This document shows positions 60,075 to 64,000 of a stretch of 64,000 bases of DNA, piece after piece (position 1 is the first letter of the stretch; the number at the start of each line of letters is the position of its first letter). The translations under genes and the position numbers were made by a program. The stretch spans positions 164,207,080 through 164,271,079 of the forward strand of contig NC_081413.1 in assembly GCF_030272615.1 (NCBI RefSeq), read 5' to 3'. The notes below the pieces were generated by a model. It was not told where the DNA came from. It saw only the letters and a list, made by a program, of their open reading frames with translations, and did not search any database. The stretch comes from Cryptomeria japonica (lineage: Eukaryota > Streptophyta > Pinopsida > Cupressales > Cupressaceae).

Positions 60075-60082
60075 TATAAATA
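60075..60082 (+). promoter_or_regulatory. TATA box of the Gypsy-A 3' LTR
   Basis: TATAAATA, the same motif and flanks (ATCC before, TCC after) as at 27163-27170. It is about 60 bp before Copia-C. Confidence 0.55.
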
Positions 60083-60139
60083 TCCTCCATTTTGGAGAAT
60101 AAAGGATCCTCTTCGCAAATGCACACTCCAATGAGAAAT

Positions 60140-60903
60140 TGTAGGTGATTGAAGGTATTGTCATTGATGGAAACCTTGCAATCATGTGATACCAGTAGGT
60201 AGACATAGGCACTAGCACCAACAGACTTTACACTGGCATACAGTGCACCGACACTGAAAAGGAAGAATACCGACACCCTCGCTGACAACAATTTTGTATA
60301 AATGCATTTTGTATTTAATTGTAAAATATTTTGTAAGCCAACATGGTGGATTGTAATATCACTCATATATGTATGAGATCATTATAGATTATTGTATAAG
60401 ATGTATGATGTGAAATATGAATAGAAGGTAGCAGACCTAATATGCGAATTATAGGTTAAGGGTTTATGTATGTAGCAGAGCTTAAACCAGTACTGAATCT
60501 GGCATAACAGATGCTAATCTGAAGTAGTACAAGACACTGGATTAGTATAATCCATTTTTATAAGTCAGTGTGACTTCCTTTGTAATTAAGAAGTGAGCTC
60601 TAGGCACTTGGCCTTCCTGCATGTGCAAGCCCCTATTGTAGCAGTAATATTCCCTTATTATCTAGTAAGTGAATATTATGGGTCACAAATCCCACCAAGG
60701 TTTTTCCCACACCGGGTTTCCTCATTAAAATATTGTGTTATGGTGCTCTTTTCATGTTGTGGTTCTTGTTCTTATTTGTTGCATTATGTTTGCTTTACCA
60801 GTACATAGTTTTAATATGTTTATCATGTTATAAGATAAGAAAATTAATATACTGGTCAGATACTGATTCACCCCCCCCCCTCTTAGTATCTTTTGGAATC
60901 CTA
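60140..60903 (+). repeat. Copia-C 5' LTR
   Basis: Start set at TGTAGG by analogy with TGTTGG of the related elements; end set just before AAAATTGGTATCAGAGC. A run of ten C at 60871-60880 follows GATTCA about 30 bp before the end. The usual CA end appears changed to TA. Boundaries may be off by a few bases. Confidence 0.6.
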
Positions 60904-60907
60904 AAAA

Positions 60908-60920
60908 TTGGTATCAGAGC
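60908..60920 (+). other. Copia-C primer-binding site
   Basis: TTGGTATCAGAGC is a perfect complement of the tRNA-iMet 3' end, a few bases inside the LTR. Confidence 0.92.
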
Positions 60921-60974
60921 TTGGTCCTCTATTTTCAAAAGCCTCACAGCTTGAGGATCTTGACACCGGTAGAG

Positions 60975-62048
60975 ATGGAAAACTTGAGAAAACAATTGGA
61001 AACAACTCTTTCAGATTATGATGCAGAAAAGGTGAAGAATATCCAACTTGAAGATGATCTGAAGGTTGCTCAGGATATCATTGAAGAACTTCAAGAGAAT
61101 TTTACTATTGCAAGGAACAAGAGAAGAGAACTTTGTGAAAAGATGCAGAATGATGAAGATGAAAAGGAAACTCTTAATGATTTGGTAAACAAGCTAAGAC
61201 AAGAAATTAGTACAACAAAGAATGAGATGCAAGATATGACTATGAGGTTTTGTACAGAAATTGAAGACAGAAAAAATAATGAAGAAGACTTGGTTAGAAG
61301 ACTAAATGATGTTAGAAATGAAAACACAAGACTCGGTCATGAAAATGATATGTTGAAGACATATCTGATGCATACACAAAATGATAGAACTGAACTCATG
61401 AGACAGAAAGGAATCTTGGAGAATGAACTGATTGCTACAAATCAATGCAAGGAGAAATTCAAGAAAAGTTTAGAAGAACTTGTTGACATGCTAAAGAATT
61501 AGAAACCTAATGGTGATACAAATGGCCTTGGCTTTGAAATTGGTGAAATCTTCAGTACTGCAAACAATCATGATCATAGCAAACCGGTAAGACAACCTAA
61601 TACTTACAAATTTAATGGGAAATGCTTTAACTGTAACAAGTATGGTCATAGAGAAAATCATTGTAGATCTAGAAATTATCAGAACACTAATACACCAACC
61701 GGTCAATGTTCTAAATGCAACAAAGTTGGTCATAATTCACAAAATTGTAGAATGAATGTAATATGTTATGTTTGTGGAAGATTTGGAAACTTATCTAATC
61801 AATGTTGAACACATACCGACATAGGATATGGGAAATCTATTCAGAAAAACAATGTGACTTGTTATGCTTGTAACAAGATTGGACATATTGCAAAATTTTG
61901 TAGAAGCAAGTCTCCATCGGGAGATAACAAAAGTCCTAGTTTGAAAGATAAAGAAAAGGTTGAAGAGGTAAAGAAAGAATTCTCAAAACAATGGATCAAA
62001 AAGTTAGATCAGAATGTTGATGGGAATAATCCTACACCGGCAGAATAG
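60975..62048 (+). pseudogene. Copia-C gag-like protein: coiled coil plus four zinc knuckles
   Basis: One frame of 357 codons from ATG at 60975 (GAGATGG context), 55 bases after the primer site, to TAG at 62046, with nonsense codons at 61500 and 61806. The first 175 residues (MENLRKQLETTLSDYDAEK ...) form a long heptad-rich coiled coil with many Glu, Lys, Asn and Leu. Four CCHC-type knuckles follow: CFNCNKYGHRENHC (61623), CSKCNKVGHNSQNC (61707), CYVCGRFGNLSNQC (61764, His changed to Asn) and CYACNKIGHIAKFC (61860). The UBN2 capsid domain that starts other copia gags, present in Copia-A and Copia-B, is missing. It could bind nucleic acid and self-associate but should not form a capsid alone. 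Confidence 0.85.
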
Positions 62049-62391
62049 AGTAACACTCCACCGACAGGAGACTCTTCATCTAACTGAAGAAAAATCCTTG
62101 ACAGTTTAGCAACAAAATGAAAAACATGCTATTATTCCCTTGATTGATGGTGAGAAGTTGAAATTACTTCTATACCGGTAGATGAGTTAAGTTGTGACTT
62201 AATCGATGAGCATTTAATATGGTAGTTGGAGAAAATAACATTATAAAGCAAGTATTTTGGCTCCTTTTTCATTCACCGAGCATTCAAACCTTCGAGAGCA
62301 CGAAAATTCCCTAGCGAAGGCATCCTTAGCGAAGAAGTGAAGCAATTAATCCAAGCACTCATCCCTAAGGTAGATTGAGGTATTTATTACT
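62049..62391 (+). other. Spacer between the two Copia-C frames
   Basis: About 340 bp with no frame. The last 130 bp (CACCGAGCATTCAAACC..., with CTAGCGAAGG and CTTAGCGAAG) is less AT-rich and reads like the 5' untranslated leader of a gene, which would fit capture of a cellular transcript or a separate start for the second frame. Confidence 0.45.
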
Positions 62392-64000
62392 ATGGCTTCT
62401 TCATCCACTCCTAAATTTATTGAAAACCCTACTGTGATTGAAGTAATTAAGCGCCCTAGACCCGTATTCAAACTGGTTCCTCAAATTGCGAAGAAAGATG
62501 ATAGCATAGGTGCATTTTCTCAAATTCCTAAGGGAGTAGTATATGTTGAAGACCCTAGGATGTATATACATTGTCATATAGAGGAATTAGGTGATGATGA
62601 GATCAAAAATATGTATAAGATTGTGATTTGTGATGAATCTAGAAATATCAAGCCAGAACATAAGATAGTGGAAACCCTAGGTTTTACTGAAATCCTTAGT
62701 GTCATGGATTTTCCCAAGGATATTATAAGGATTGTGCTAAGAAAAGTTCATGGTGAATTATTTTGGTTGGATTCAATTCATAAAATCACAAAAGAAGTCG
62801 TTAAGGCAGTAACAAGATTACCTTCCACTGGTAGCAGACCTGACAGAACAAAGAAGGTCTCAAATGACACAGTGATAAACCTAACCAATGCAACATTCGA
62901 CAAAAGGTCTCTAAGGGTAAATGATGTAAAGGATATAAATGTTAGATTTATTAGTATGATCTTAAGCTACAAAGCTACACATGCAAATAGGTTGAACTTA
63001 GTTTCTAGTCTATGTATTAAAAGTGCTTATGACATGGTTAGTGATAATGCAAGAGTAGATGTATGTGAATGGCTCAAAGATGAATTGATAGACAATCTGG
63101 GGAAGATTAAAGGAGATAAGAAAAGAACATTTAGATTTGGAAATTTTCTTGTTTTTCTAATGTTGTACATAACTAAACAAGTACTTGGTATTGGTGCAAG
63201 AGATTTTGGCTTTGACATTCCGGTAGGAAAGCAACTATTGGATCTATTGAACAACATGGGAGAAAACTAGGAGAAAAACTTAGTTGAACATTTTCAAGCA
63301 TTGAAGGTTCAAATGAAAACTAGAGTAAGACTGTCACAAGCTATTGTGGACAAATATCATAAATAAATTTGTTTTGTAATTAAAAAAGATGAAATCTGGA
63401 TGGACGCAGTTGTCCCTAGAACTATCTAGGTAACTGAAATGGGCTATGAAATAGATGACAATATTATTGAAATTTATGCAAAAGCCCTCCTTGAAGCACC
63501 AAAGGAACCCACTGAGAAAGTTTTTGGAAATGCTGAAATAATTGAGAGTGGAATTCAATCTAGAAAAAGGGTTAAGAAGGTCGAAGAAACAGTAAGAAAA
63601 GGAACCCGACAAGCAAAAGCAAATAAGGAAGATGTTTTGAAGCAAATTGGTATAAAGGAAAGTGAGTTGGAAGGACTTCAACCGGAAACTCATCTTTCAC
63701 CGGTTGGAACTTCCTCTAAGAGTGATATACTGGTGGGATTTAAAAGGGTAGAAAGGAAAAGAAAACCCTCACCGGTACCCTCACCTACACCCAAGAGAAC
63801 CAGACAAAAACAACAGGCAGTTAGGCCTACGGTAAAGAAACTGACTCCAAAGAAAAAGAAGGTAAAACAGGATATTGCTCCACTGGATAAACTCTTGAGC
63901 GAAATAACTGAAGATGGAAAATTGAAAAACATCAGCAAAATATACAACACACTATCTACAGATGACAAGGAAAGCATAGAGAATAGTGTAATTTTACACT
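62392..64000 (+). pseudogene. Copia-C second frame: unknown protein with basic tail, runs off the window
   Basis: I do not recognise this protein. ATG at 62392 (MASSSTPKFIENPTVIEV) opens a frame of 292 codons to TAG at 63268. The same frame continues, past stops at 63268, 63364 and about 63427, to the window edge (at least 536 codons in all). The first 290 residues look globular, with alternating helices and hydrophobic cores (for example VVYVEDPRMYIHCHIEELG and NFLVFLMLYITKQVLG). The tail is Lys/Arg/Pro-rich, with KRKPSPVPSPTPKRTRQKQ and VKKLTPKKKKVKQ, like nuclear localisation or DNA-binding tails. No retroviral enzyme motif is seen. The three stops could each be a single transition from a sense codon. 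It may be an extra retrotransposon frame or captured host sequence. Confidence 0.65.

Larger units (their letters stand above)
3052..60112 (+). mobile_element. Gypsy-A: giant Tat/Ogre-type Ty3/gypsy retrotransposon
   Basis: This plus-strand element frames most of the window. Order seen: 5' LTR (left-truncated, ends about 27705), primer site, leader, gag (38836 on), aspartic protease, G-patch-like motif, reverse transcriptase, RNase H, second archaeal-type RNase H, integrase (ends about 53950), polypurine tract, 3' LTR (from about 54385). The RT-RH-aRH-INT order is characteristic of the plant Tat/Ogre lineage. The two LTRs are recognisably the same sequence: 3052-4898 matches 55610-57600, and 24655-27190 matches 57629-60112. 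Without the nested insertions the visible part is about 20 kb with LTRs of roughly 6 kb, long but within the Ogre range. The first 1.2 kb of the 5' LTR is missing at 3052. Many nonsense codons show it is dead. It hosts Copia-A, Copia-B, Gypsy-C and Copia-C. Confidence 0.8.
54385..60112 (+). repeat. Gypsy-A 3' LTR (cut by Copia-C)
   Basis: Matches the 5' LTR from 55610 onward and adds 1.2 kb of its own left end. It shows the pre-insertion state of the Copia-A target near 57610-57625. It contains the captured antisense gag (54899-57560), a perfect inverted repeat (59938-59968) and a TATA box (60075-60082). The remainder, equivalent to 27190-27705, should lie beyond Copia-C outside the window. 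60113-60139 does not match the 5' LTR and is unexplained. Confidence 0.75.
60140..64000 (+). mobile_element. Copia-C: partial copia-type element with capsid-less gag and a long unknown frame
   Basis: The element enters at about 60140 (TGTAGG) within the Gypsy-A 3' LTR and runs off the right edge. A 764-bp LTR is followed by a perfect tRNA-iMet primer site (TTGGTATCAGAGC), a gag-like frame with four zinc knuckles, a 340-bp spacer and a second long frame of unknown family. The LTR resembles the ends of Copia-A and Copia-B (TTGTCATTGATG near the start, TGATTCACCCCC near the end). No protease, integrase or RT lies in the 3.1 kb visible after the primer site; they could follow beyond the window, but their usual place directly after gag is occupied by the unknown frame. 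The target duplication and 3' LTR are out of view. Confidence 0.7.

Noticed and set aside
54899-60112. A separate minus-strand gypsy element with its 5' LTR at 57620-60112
   Set aside because: The TATA box and the primer site at the equivalent end (27711) point to the plus strand, no minus-strand primer site is found near 57570-57640, and the repeats flank a plus-strand gag-pol. The LTR-cargo reading fits better, though not proven.

Overview
The window is plant nuclear DNA made almost entirely of LTR retrotransposons nested inside one another. I found no convincing host gene, rRNA, tRNA or CRISPR. The Ty1/copia and Ty3/gypsy types, the tRNA-iMet-like primer sites, the extra archaeal-type RNase H, the chromodomain and a plant mobile domain all point to a seed plant. 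The number of old, decayed but still recognisable elements suggests a large genome, possibly a gymnosperm; the species cannot be read from the sequence.

Layout. Positions 1-3051 hold a GC-rich tract, TA microsatellites and AT-rich DNA without genes. From about 3052 to the right side of the window lies one very large plus-strand Ty3/gypsy element of the Tat/Ogre type (Gypsy-A). Its 5' LTR (3052-4898 plus 24650-27705) is split by Copia-A (4899-24649). Copia-A is itself split inside its reverse transcriptase by a minus-strand Tat element, Gypsy-B (9105-21744). The Gypsy-A interior is interrupted by a minus-strand gag-only copia element, Copia-B (28298-37332), and by a minus-strand chromovirus, Gypsy-C (41636-49565). 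Gypsy-A gag-pol runs from 38836 to about 53950. Its 3' LTR starts near 54385 and is cut near 60112-60140 by Copia-C, which runs off the right edge.

Four insertions have exact 5-bp target-site duplications: AATGA (Copia-A), GGATG (Gypsy-B), GTGAG (Copia-B) and TATAG (Gypsy-C). For Copia-A the second Gypsy-A LTR gives an independent empty-site comparison, and for Gypsy-B the copia reverse transcriptase frame closes across the gap. All elements carry nonsense codons, frameshifts or lost active-site residues, so none looks autonomous now.

Three cargo-like features stand out. (1) Gypsy-B carries, antisense to its own genes and between pol and the 3' LTR, a plant-mobile-domain gene whose exons stay in one frame across a predicted 80-bp intron. 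(2) The Gypsy-A LTRs carry an antisense gag segment from a related gypsy family in both copies. (3) Copia-C encodes a capsid-less gag (coiled coil plus four CCHC-type knuckles) followed by a long second reading frame of unknown family with a lysine/proline-rich basic tail. Names such as Gypsy-A are labels for this window only.
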